In this document: one piece after another, positions 23,100-30,441 of the stretch
How positions within the stretch are numbered: the first letter of the stretch is position 1
Layout: the number at the start of each line of letters is the position of its first letter
Notes under the pieces: generated by a model
Seen by the model: only the letters and a program-made list of their open reading frames with translations
What the model was told of the DNA's origin: nothing
Databases searched by the model: none
Translations under genes and position numbers: made by a program
Assembly (NCBI GenBank): GCA_904502005.1
Contig: CAJGDC010000010.1
Span: 1 to 41,719 of the forward strand
Reading direction: 5' to 3'
Length of the DNA stretch: 41,719 nucleotides
Source: an uncultured Alistipes sp.
GTDB lineage: Bacteria; Bacteroidota; Bacteroidia; Bacteroidales; Rikenellaceae

Positions 23100-25781
23100 A
23101 TGGCACCAGAGCATAGATACTTAGCATTTATCAGCTACAAGCGCGAGGATGAACGGTGGGCAAAGTGGCTCCAAAATAGGTTAGAGCGATACAAATTTCC
23201 CCTTTCGGCTAGAAAAGGCAACCCAACTCTGCCAGAGAAGGTTCGCCCTGTGTTTCGTGATACTACCGATCTTAGTGGCGGTGTACTTGAGCAGGCTATT
23301 AAGCAGGCACTTGATAGCTCCAAGTATCTGATTGTTATCTGCTCACCCCGTGCAGCACAATCACCATGGGTGTGTAAGGAGGTGCAGGAGTTTATTGACT
23401 CTGGCAGGGAACAGTATATTATCCCATTCATCATTGATGGCGAGCCAAACTCTAAAGATGGAGCTGTAGAGTGCTTCCCTGAAAATCTGCGTAAACTCTC
23501 AGGTAGCCGCGAATTGCTGGGCATCAATATCAACGAAATGGGTCGCGATGCCGCCGCCATTAAGACCGTCGCCCGCATGTTTAATCTTCAGTTTGACACA
23601 CTCTGGCAGCGATACAATAGAGAGAAGAAGACGAAGCATTGCTTGTTATACATTGGCGTGTTTGTGTTTATCATTATCTCGCTGTTTGTATGGGTATCAT
23701 TTTATACAAAGAACACCCATCTTAAAAAGAATCATGGATTAGCTATTGCGGGAGAAGCAGAGAGATTGATTGAGAAAAGTGATTACCAGACTGCACTTTT
23801 GTTGTTGTTAGAGGTGTCCCCAGAAAATAATTATCCTTATGTTCCTAAGGTTGAAAGGGTAATCAGAACGGCAATAGATAGCATTAACTTTGCAAAACGA
23901 CGTTCTTTCTGCGATTATTATGCAGATAGGGATGATGGTAAAATTTTGTTTAGCCCTAATGGTAAATTTGTCATTATTCCTCATAATGATTATGCACAAC
24001 AAGGGACATTACAAGAGTGTATAAATACAGAAACAGGAAAGAAAGTTGCAATTAAAGGTCGTGTTAGACGTTTTGTAAATGATAGCCTATGCTATGCTTC
24101 GTTTAATGATAATTATACTGGTTTACTACAATATAGTAATGAAGATTTTTGGAAAGCTAAGGTAATTAGTGGTATTGAGGCGAGTGGTGAAATTTCTTCT
24201 GATTTACAGACAATGGTTTCATTAAGGAAGGATACTGTTGAGATAATAGACTTAAAGCATGGTAGGCAAAAACGATTTACTTCAATAAAAGGGAATTTAG
24301 ATGGCGTTCAATTTAATAAAGCTGGTGATAGATTCTTATTTATATCTAGAAATCATGAGGAATCTGTCTATATGTGTCATGTCTACAATTTAAGTACTCA
24401 CACAATAGAAATGTCCCATCCTATGATATCTATATCTAAATTAAAGTGGTTATCTAACTCTAAAATTATATGTTATGACTTATTAGGTAAATCCTCTTCA
24501 ATTCTAGATGTAGATAATCTAAAGACTACCATGATAAATATAAATGGTTGGCATATTAGATGTCTTGAAGTAATTCCAAATGAGGAAAAATTTATTCTTA
24601 ATCCAATAGGAGATGATTCCAAAGGGTATTTGTATTATTATGATGCGCATGGGAATATTGTAAATTCTCTATATGTTAGTGAACAATATTTAAGTGGAAT
24701 AGGAATAAAAGGTGATACAATAGCTGTAGGAGGTGATGCAGGAGAAATTTTTATTTTTAATAAAAAGAAGTCAAAAATGATAGGCTCTTATAAATCTCAT
24801 ACAGAACCTATTGAACAAATATGTTTTAGCCCTGATGGAAAGTATTTAGTGTCAAGTTCTTATGACGGTACAGCTGTGGTGACAGACTTAGAACCCAAAC
24901 GACATCAGTCTTACGAAATCAACGAATATAGTATGGTCGCATTTAGCCCTGATGATAAATTGTTGATAGCAGGATCTGAATATGGCATTACAGTATTTGA
25001 TTTAGAGTCGAGTACGCATAGATGGCTATCAGCTAAACGTAATAAGGGAAATGATAAATTTACATTAATTAAATCAATAGCAATAAGCAATGATTGTAAA
25101 CATGTCGCTATGGTATCCGATGAAATAAAAAATAGTGTAGAGTTTTGTAGCTATATTCACTTATGGGATTTGGAGACTGGAAATTATCAATATGTTAGAC
25201 CAAAAAAACATGCTGGAACTTGTGTATTTACTCCTGATAGTAGATATTTATCAGTTTCAACATTTAGTCATTTATTATATCTGAGAGATTTGACAACTAA
25301 TGAGGAGAAGTATGTTGAAATTAAAGGACGTAATGTTGTAAATGGTTCTCATGTTATTGATAATAATCAAATCTCAATATTTTGGGTAGATCATTATAAA
25401 ACATACGCACAAACAATTTTTAATAATAAATTAAAACCCAAAGGGAAAAGTCCTAACCTTGCAGTTTCTATGGTTGATGATTGCCCTTATCTACCGATTC
25501 GTTTGCCTTATAAGTATCGTGTTGAAAAAAGATATGTTAATGGAGAAAACTATTTTGCAATATGTGATGCGTTTACGGGGAAAGAAGTGTACTATATAAA
25601 GGATAATGATTATCGCACTATTGTCTTTAATACAGCAGGAAATAAAATAGCCGCTTATGATAATGAAAAGTGTGAAATATATGATTTTATGGAGTACAAC
25701 GCTCTGCTAAAAGAGGCAAAAAATATTTTACAAGGTAGAGAACTTACAGATGTTGAGCGTAAAATCTATTTCTCTGAATAG
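23100..25781 (+). CDS. TIR - transmembrane - WD40-like propeller protein
   Basis: An 893-residue protein. The TIR domain (residues ~5-165) is of a different subfamily from the other two: YLAFISYKREDERWAKWLQ; RPVFRDTTDLSGG; SPWVCKEVQEFI with expected catalytic Glu94. One TM helix spans about 181-202. The remainder is a long beta-propeller-type region with WD40-like blades (QICFSPDGKYLVSSSYDGTAVVTDL; MVAFSPDDKLLIAGSEYGITVFDL; CVFTPDSRYLSVSTF). GC content drops abruptly just after the TM segment: 53% in bases 23221-23280 against 30% in 24301-24360 and 27% in 24481-24540, counted by eye. This suggests the sensor part was acquired separately. Role: TIR effector/enzyme with a propeller sensor; function unproven. 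Confidence 0.85.
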   Translation: MAPEHRYLAFISYKREDERWAKWLQNRLERYKFPLSARKGNPTLPEKVRPVFRDTTDLSGGVLEQAIKQALDSSKYLIVICSPRAAQSPWVCKEVQEFIDSGREQYIIPFIIDGEPNSKDGAVECFPENLRKLSGSRELLGININEMGRDAAAIKTVARMFNLQFDTLWQRYNREKKTKHCLLYIGVFVFIIISLFVWVSFYTKNTHLKKNHGLAIAGEAERLIEKSDYQTALLLLLEVSPENNYPYVPKVERVIRTAIDSINFAKRRSFCDYYADRDDGKILFSPNGKFVIIPHNDYAQQGTLQECINTETGKKVAIKGRVRRFVNDSLCYASFNDNYTGLLQYSNEDFWKAKVISGIEASGEISSDLQTMVSLRKDTVEIIDLKHGRQKRFTSIKGNLDGVQFNKAGDRFLFISRNHEESVYMCHVYNLSTHTIEMSHPMISISKLKWLSNSKIICYDLLGKSSSILDVDNLKTTMININGWHIRCLEVIPNEEKFILNPIGDDSKGYLYYYDAHGNIVNSLYVSEQYLSGIGIKGDTIAVGGDAGEIFIFNKKKSKMIGSYKSHTEPIEQICFSPDGKYLVSSSYDGTAVVTDLEPKRHQSYEINEYSMVAFSPDDKLLIAGSEYGITVFDLESSTHRWLSAKRNKGNDKFTLIKSIAISNDCKHVAMVSDEIKNSVEFCSYIHLWDLETGNYQYVRPKKHAGTCVFTPDSRYLSVSTFSHLLYLRDLTTNEEKYVEIKGRNVVNGSHVIDNNQISIFWVDHYKTYAQTIFNNKLKPKGKSPNLAVSMVDDCPYLPIRLPYKYRVEKRYVNGENYFAICDAFTGKEVYYIKDNDYRTIVFNTAGNKIAAYDNEKCEIYDFMEYNALLKEAKNILQGRELTDVERKIYFSE

Positions 25782-25896
25782 CGATATAGTGGATGATCAT
25801 ACTGAGCAGCGCAGAGAGTACTATTTGGAGTAAAATTTTCATATCCTGATATATTTTGGGGCTTGATTGCTCTATATAAATGAAGTAAATTGATTT
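25782..25896 (+). other. 115-bp gap before the RyR gene
   Basis: A/T-rich gap containing no convincing promoter box, terminator or reading frame. The RyR gene may be read through from the operon or use a promoter I cannot identify. Confidence 0.4.
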
Positions 25897-26187
25897 ATGA
25901 TGAAAAATAGCTATGTACCGCAACCGATGGATACAAGTGATATCCAGTTGCCAGAACAGTTGAATGAGTTAGTTGAGCAGATGGCGAAGAATGTCCACGA
26001 GGTGTGGGCTGAGAGTCGTATGCGTGAGGGCTGGAGTTATGGTGAGCAGCGAAATGATGCGCTCAAATGGCACCCTTGTCTAATTCCGTATGAGGATTTA
26101 CCCGAATCTGAACGCGAGTACGACCGTAGTACCGCACTGCAGACGCTGAAGCTTATCTGCAAGTTAGGATTCAAGATTAACAAGTAG
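25897..26187 (+). CDS. Stand-alone RyR-domain protein
   Basis: A 96-residue protein that is essentially one RyR domain (the repeat named after ryanodine receptors): YVPQPMDTSDIQLPEQLNEL, then NVHEVWAESRMREGWSYGEQ, KWHPCLIPYEDLPESEREYD and RSTALQTLKLICKLGF. The VWAxxRxxEGWxYG and HPxLxPYxxLxxxEREYDR blocks are the family signature. It has no signal peptide or TM segment, so it should be cytosolic. The same domain ends both channel-like proteins of the island, so it may compete for or buffer the same ligand, or serve as an adaptor. MM start: either ATG (25897 or 25900) is possible. It is followed by a strong shared terminator. Confidence 0.9.
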   Translation: MMKNSYVPQPMDTSDIQLPEQLNELVEQMAKNVHEVWAESRMREGWSYGEQRNDALKWHPCLIPYEDLPESEREYDRSTALQTLKLICKLGFKINK

Positions 26188-26200
26188 TCAAGTGATAAAA

Positions 26201-26242
26201 AAGAGATGGTGCAAAAAAGTTTATTTTGCACCATCTCTTTTT
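26201..26242. terminator. Bidirectional terminator closing the TIR/RyR island
   Basis: A perfect 16-bp stem (26201-26216 / 26224-26239) with a 7-base loop, T-run after it on the plus strand and an A-run before it for minus-strand transcripts. It separates the island from the convergent mtnN gene. Confidence 0.92.
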
Positions 26243-26244
26243 AT

Positions 26245-26841
26245 TTATAGTAACTTCTCAATGCGATTCAGCAGTGGCGTAAAGTCAGAATGTGAGTCTG
26301 CAAACTCATCATACGACTGCTCTGTATGTCCGCTTTGCGGAACGTCCGAGATATACTTTACCGCCAACAGGGGCACTGCGCCAGCATAGTCACGCACAGC
26401 AATTGCCACCGCCATAATCTCCATATCAAAGATAGCGGACTTGCAATCAAAGCGTTGCATAATCTCCGTAGCGCTTGTAGCATTGATAAACGAGTCGCCA
26501 GTAAAAACTGTCACCTCATCATCTCCACCAAGTTTATAAGCATCCGTAAGTTCAGGAATAAAGCCCTCTGGCACATCACAATCGTGGTAAACAGCACAAT
26601 TAGGAGCAACAACATCGCCCTGCTTAAAGTCCAAGCTACCTGCGGCAAAACCGATAACAGCCACCGCATCAAAAGGCTCCGCAGCCTTTGCCACTGCCGT
26701 AGCAACACCAGCCGCAGCACCAGCCTTTCCGATACCTGAGCAGATAAGTGTATAGTCGTGCTTTGGCGAGTCAATGCCCTCCAATGTTGTGCGCATATAT
26801 TTATACTCCCTGCTTGTAGGAGCAACGATAAGTACTCTCAT
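26245..26841 (-). CDS. mtnN: 5'-methylthioadenosine/S-adenosylhomocysteine nucleosidase family protein
   Basis: A 198-residue member of the nucleoside phosphorylase superfamily. IGFAAGSLDFKQGDVV matches the G-AG-L--GD- nucleosidase block, IFDMEIMAVA corresponds to the VDMEAAA substrate-binding Glu region of MTA/SAH nucleosidases and KYISDVPQSGHTEQSYDEF supplies the catalytic Asp in the SD motif. It lies two bases after luxS, and the Pfs/MTAN reaction (SAH to S-ribosylhomocysteine) feeds LuxS directly, which favours MtnN. Futalosine hydrolase MqnB belongs to the same superfamily and cannot be fully excluded, since the protein is short and divergent (MTAN is usually about 230). Confidence 0.72.
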   Translation of the reverse strand: MRVLIVAPTSREYKYMRTTLEGIDSPKHDYTLICSGIGKAGAAAGVATAVAKAAEPFDAVAVIGFAAGSLDFKQGDVVAPNCAVYHDCDVPEGFIPELTDAYKLGGDDEVTVFTGDSFINATSATEIMQRFDCKSAIFDMEIMAVAIAVRDYAGAVPLLAVKYISDVPQSGHTEQSYDEFADSHSDFTPLLNRIEKLL

Positions 26842-26843
26842 AA

Positions 26844-27308
26844 TTACTTGTTATTGAGCAGGTTGATATACTTCTCCATAGCTGCATTAGTGCCCTCAAT
26901 ATCATATAGATATGGGTTACCGCACTGTATTTCGTTAAGGCCTACAATATCCTCAGTTGAGTGGATAGGGAACACCTTACTATATACGCGCGTAAGTGCA
27001 GCTGCAATATCCTCGGCATTTACGCTATTCATTGTTGATAGGTAAAAGCCTGTCTGACAACCCATTGGGCAGAAGCTAACAATTGCGCTACCAATCTTCT
27101 CGTCAAGGCGCAGGTAGTAAGCCATAAGGTGCTCAATAGTGTGCACAGTGCCAGCGCTGAGTGGCTGACGAGCCATAGGTGCACAAAAACGCAAATCCCA
27201 CGAGAGCACCTGAAGCTCTTCGTTTATTGTATATGTTGAGCGAAGATATAGCCCCTCAGCAAGTGTGCGATGGTCTACATCGAAAGAAGAAACGACTGAC
27301 TTTTTCAT
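26844..27308 (-). CDS. luxS: S-ribosylhomocysteine lyase (AI-2 synthase)
   Basis: Cleaves S-ribosylhomocysteine into homocysteine and DPD, the AI-2 precursor; cytoplasmic. From MKKSVVSSFDVDH the protein has 154 residues, the normal length. Diagnostic motifs: SFDVDHRTL, LRFCAP, the metal-binding HTIEH, the catalytic Cys in PMGCQTGFYLS and the late CGNP with the third metal ligand. I start it at 27308 because LuxS proteins begin shortly before S-F-x-x-DH; the ATG at 27335 would overlap the upstream gene and add nine residues. It lies between a riboflavin kinase domain gene and the nucleosidase, together completing SAH recycling. Confidence 0.95.
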   Translation of the reverse strand: MKKSVVSSFDVDHRTLAEGLYLRSTYTINEELQVLSWDLRFCAPMARQPLSAGTVHTIEHLMAYYLRLDEKIGSAIVSFCPMGCQTGFYLSTMNSVNAEDIAAALTRVYSKVFPIHSTEDIVGLNEIQCGNPYLYDIEGTNAAMEKYINLLNNK

Positions 27309-27321
27309 AATATGCTTATTT

Positions 27322-27687
27322 TTAACAATTTTCACGGCAATACTCCATATCGTGCTCTAACTGCTGGCGGAGCTCTGTGACCGAGCTAAATTTACGCTCA
27401 TCGCGAATCTTTTCTAACAGATGTACAGTGAGCACCTTACCATATAAATCCCCATGGAAATCAAAGACATGGGTTTCGAGCCAACGACCAGTGCTTACGA
27501 CAGAGGGACGAATACCAACATTTGACATAGCGTTATACAACACGCCATCTATCTCTATCTGTGAGCGATAGACACCATTTGCAATATCCCCTCTATCAGA
27601 AATATCCATGTTCGCCGTGGGAAATCCGAGTTTTCTTCCCAATTGATTTCCCAAAACGACCACTGCCACTATCTCAATGCCCTCCAT
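27322..27687 (-). CDS. Stand-alone riboflavin kinase domain protein
   Basis: A 121-residue protein consisting only of the flavokinase domain: VVVLGNQLGRKLGFPTANMD (with the PTAN motif that binds Mg-ATP and flavin), NGVYRSQIEIDGVLYNAMSNVGIRP and HVFDFHGDLYGKVLTVHLLEKIRDERKF, closing with a helix (LRQQLEHDMEYC). Normally this domain is the C-terminal half of the bifunctional RibF (about 300 residues), which also makes FAD. Here the FAD-synthetase half is absent: the gene starts at an ATG sharing a base with the stop of the AI-2E transporter gene (TAATG), so no N-terminal part can precede it. It would phosphorylate riboflavin to FMN. Confidence 0.85.
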   Translation of the reverse strand: MEGIEIVAVVVLGNQLGRKLGFPTANMDISDRGDIANGVYRSQIEIDGVLYNAMSNVGIRPSVVSTGRWLETHVFDFHGDLYGKVLTVHLLEKIRDERKFSSVTELRQQLEHDMEYCRENC

Positions 27688-28790
27688 TATATATCCTTTG
27701 TAAGTTTTTTTACTAGCGCATACTGCGAGAAGAACTCCTTAGCAAATACGCGCAACACTGTATATGAAGGTATAGCAAGTAACATTCCAAGAATACCCCA
27801 CGCAGAGCCAGCAAGAAGGATGACAATAAAGACCTCAAGTGGATGTGCATTGACCCTTTCGGAGTATAGTGTTGGTTGGATAACAAAGTCATCAAGGCCC
27901 TTAACAGTGAGCAGTGTACCGACAATAACTGCAATTGTGTAGCCGATAGTACAACCCTCAATTGGAGCTACTATACCCACAAACATAGCCGCTATACCTC
28001 CCATCAGAGGACCTGCATACGGAATAACATTCATCACACCCATAATTACGCCGATAAAGCATGCATCCTCAACAGCCAAACCAAAGAGCATCAACACCAC
28101 CGATATAACCGTCATTAGAATCAGGCTCTCAAAGAGCAGACCCGTAAAATATCGTGACAGCAACACTGTAACCTTATCCAATGCTCTGGTTACATTCTGA
28201 CTATATTTATCAGGAAAGAGTGATGTCACCATCTTATAGAAGAGTCCATCCTCCTTAAGAAAGAAGAAGGTAATAAACGAGACTGAGAAGAACGCCACAA
28301 CCATCGTTAGCGTAATATCTACGACTGACGAGAATGCCGTATTGATAGTCTGATAATTGAGCACCTTGCGCAACCAACCTACGATGATTTCAGAGACCGA
28401 AACACTCTGCTCGGCATCTGTAGCCAGGCTACTAAAGAACTGCTGCACATGCTCTAAAGGTTGTTGGATATTTGAGAGCACAGTACGCAAATCGAGCGAG
28501 GCGAGTGATGATATTTTACCCATCACAAGTGGCACAACCAGCAGGCAGAAGCCGATAAGGACGATCCACATAACCACCAGTGTGAATAGTGCCGCCAACC
28601 AACGGGGTACGTGCCAATTGCGAACTTTGATATTAGTAATTATGCGGACAAGTGGACGGCCAATAATAGCCAACACAGCCGAGATAAGGATGTATAGAAC
28701 CGTAGAGCTGAAGTACCACAACAGAGCACCTATCAGCGCCACAGCAACTGCACCCGCTGCCCACTTGGCTATACTCTGATTGTTTCCCAT
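27687..28790 (-). CDS. AI-2E family transporter (PerM/TqsA-like)
   Basis: A polytopic inner-membrane protein of 367 residues with about eight TM helices: one pair near the N-terminus (AAGAVAVALIGALLWYFSS, VLYILISAVLAIIGRPLV), one at ~69-90 and several after ~150. The family features are the soluble segment between helices three and four, YSQNVTRALDKVTVLLSRYF, then the VIPYAGPLMGGIAAMFVG block and the final LLAGSAWGILGMLLAIPSY. Some family members export AI-2, others move ions, so the name is not proof of substrate; the luxS gene two positions downstream in the same operon does make AI-2 export worth considering. Confidence 0.88.
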   Translation of the reverse strand: MGNNQSIAKWAAGAVAVALIGALLWYFSSTVLYILISAVLAIIGRPLVRIITNIKVRNWHVPRWLAALFTLVVMWIVLIGFCLLVVPLVMGKISSLASLDLRTVLSNIQQPLEHVQQFFSSLATDAEQSVSVSEIIVGWLRKVLNYQTINTAFSSVVDITLTMVVAFFSVSFITFFFLKEDGLFYKMVTSLFPDKYSQNVTRALDKVTVLLSRYFTGLLFESLILMTVISVVLMLFGLAVEDACFIGVIMGVMNVIPYAGPLMGGIAAMFVGIVAPIEGCTIGYTIAVIVGTLLTVKGLDDFVIQPTLYSERVNAHPLEVFIVILLAGSAWGILGMLLAIPSYTVLRVFAKEFFSQYALVKKLTKDI

Positions 28791-28840
28791 ACTATACCAA
28801 CCTTATATTCACAAAAATAGCCTAACGTCTATCTCCCCCC

Positions 28841-29536
28841 CTACTCGTCATGGTCCTCAACACCAAAGTCGCCAATGCGTGCAATAGGAGTAAGCGTACC
28901 TACTACTCTATCACCAATCTCTACAAGCAACTCAGCATTCTCTGGAAGTAGAATATCTATTCGTGAGCCGAACTTGATAAATCCACACTTGTCATTCTGA
29001 TGAACCTCTTCGTCTACCTTTACATAGCTCACAATACGACGAGCCACAAAGCCTGCAATCTGGCGGAAAAGCACCTCTACACCCTTAGCGGTCTGAACGA
29101 CTGTTGTTGTGCGCTCATTCTCGGCGGATGACTTTGGATGCCAAGCCACCAAGAAGCGACCCGGGTGATACTTAAAGTACTTCACTACACCACCTACAGG
29201 GAACCAGTTGATATGCACATTGGTCACAGACATAAAGATAGATACCTGAAGGCGTTTCTTGCCCTCAAAGTACTCATCATCCTCAACAACCTCTGTAACG
29301 ACAACACGTCCATCGCAAGGTGAAAATACAAGGTCTGCATCGTGGATTTTGATTCTTCGTGGCTCACGGAAGAATGAGACGATAAAGAACCAGAACATCA
29401 CAAGTAGTACTGTGATAAACGAGAGCAACCAGATATTCTCACGCGCCTCAATCATATAGTAGAGCAGCGTCCAAACAGCGGCAAGAGATACGCCAGAGAT
29501 GGCAATAATCTTATATCCCTCTTTATTAATCTTCAT
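28841..29536 (-). CDS. psd: Phosphatidylserine decarboxylase proenzyme
   Basis: Makes phosphatidylethanolamine from phosphatidylserine at the inner membrane. It has 231 residues with two N-terminal TM helices (about 10-27, 33-52). FFREPRR, SPCDGRVVVTEVVED, VHINWFPVGGVVKYFKYHPG and the C-terminal KFGSRIDILLPEN show the short PSD class; self-cleavage at the Gly-Ser of FGSR (instead of LGST in E. coli) creates the pyruvoyl cofactor and the beta/alpha chains. It follows cdsA by 13 bp, a natural pairing of consecutive phospholipid synthesis steps; pssA is not in the window. Confidence 0.94.
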   Translation of the reverse strand: MKINKEGYKIIAISGVSLAAVWTLLYYMIEARENIWLLSFITVLLVMFWFFIVSFFREPRRIKIHDADLVFSPCDGRVVVTEVVEDDEYFEGKKRLQVSIFMSVTNVHINWFPVGGVVKYFKYHPGRFLVAWHPKSSAENERTTTVVQTAKGVEVLFRQIAGFVARRIVSYVKVDEEVHQNDKCGFIKFGSRIDILLPENAELLVEIGDRVVGTLTPIARIGDFGVEDHDE

Positions 29537-29549
29537 GGTTGTATGGTTT

Positions 29550-30413
29550 TTATAAGTTAGTCAAAAGTAAATAAAGCATCGCAAATGGTGCGGAGATAAG
29601 CAACGCATCAAAGCGGTCTAAAATTCCACCATGGCCCGGCATTATTGCACCCGAATCCTTAACACCTGCGCTACGCTTAAAGAGTGACTCTACAAAGTCG
29701 CCTGCAACACCCGTCACGGCAATAATTGCTCCAAGTCCTGCCCAAACTGCGATATTTCCGCCAAGTAAATAGCCAAAGAGCGCGGCAAAGCCTATAGCTG
29801 CAACTACTCCACCAACAAAGCCCTCCCAGCTCTTCTTTGGTGAGATGCGCTCGCACATACGGTGACGACCGAGTGTCATTCCAAAGAGGTATGCAAACAC
29901 ATCGTTTGCCCAGATAATAAGGATGTAGCAGATAGCATACCACGGTTGCCAACTACCCGCACCGCTCAACAACTGTGGAACGGCTAGCATCATAGCGACC
30001 GGAAGAGCCACATATACCGCTCCCATAAGCGTCGTAGCAACATTGGCTATAGGGTTATCACATGCCCTAAATAACTCAAGGATAAAACTTGAAAATATTA
30101 GCAGCGGAATAAGTACAAGCACTGCAAAAACAAGACTATCTCCCCAGCAGCAGCTCTTCATTACCACCTCTAAAAATGCCAAAGTAGCAAAGGCGAAGAT
30201 TGCAAGTGCCAGAGTGAGTCCCAAATATCGCTGAGGTTTATATCCACAACCCTCACAGAGGTTATAGAACTCCCACACACCAACAGCAACCACAACAGCC
30301 ATCAGTGCTACATATCCGTAGCCAGAGATAAGTGTTGCGCCAAAGAGCAGTGCTGCAAGCACAGCTCCACTCAGCGTGCGGACAGTAAGGTTTTTAAGTT
30401 TAGTTTTATCCAT
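29550..30413 (-). CDS. cdsA: Phosphatidate cytidylyltransferase (CDP-diglyceride synthase)
   Basis: Integral membrane enzyme of 287 residues making CDP-diacylglycerol from phosphatidate and CTP. It has several TM helices throughout and the full C-terminal family signature SLFKRSAGVKDSGAIMPGHG followed by GILDRFD, which supplies the catalytic Lys/Asp residues. The sequence also has WANDVFAYLFGMTLGRHRM and ISPKKSWEGFVGG, the substrate-binding region typical of CdsA. It is 28 bp downstream of ftsH and 13 bp upstream of psd, forming a membrane-biogenesis operon. Confidence 0.96.
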   Translation of the reverse strand: MDKTKLKNLTVRTLSGAVLAALLFGATLISGYGYVALMAVVVAVGVWEFYNLCEGCGYKPQRYLGLTLALAIFAFATLAFLEVVMKSCCWGDSLVFAVLVLIPLLIFSSFILELFRACDNPIANVATTLMGAVYVALPVAMMLAVPQLLSGAGSWQPWYAICYILIIWANDVFAYLFGMTLGRHRMCERISPKKSWEGFVGGVVAAIGFAALFGYLLGGNIAVWAGLGAIIAVTGVAGDFVESLFKRSAGVKDSGAIMPGHGGILDRFDALLISAPFAMLYLLLTNL

Positions 30414-30441
30414 ATAGGTTTGTTTAGGTTAGGTTCGTTTT

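Noticed and set aside
15278..26187. Canonical Thoeris system
   Set aside because: Three TIR genes are present but there is no ThsA-like Sir2-SLOG protein; the architecture is different.
26245..26841. Futalosine hydrolase (mqnB)
   Set aside because: The superfamily fits, but adjacency to luxS makes an MTA/SAH nucleosidase more likely; kept as an alternative.
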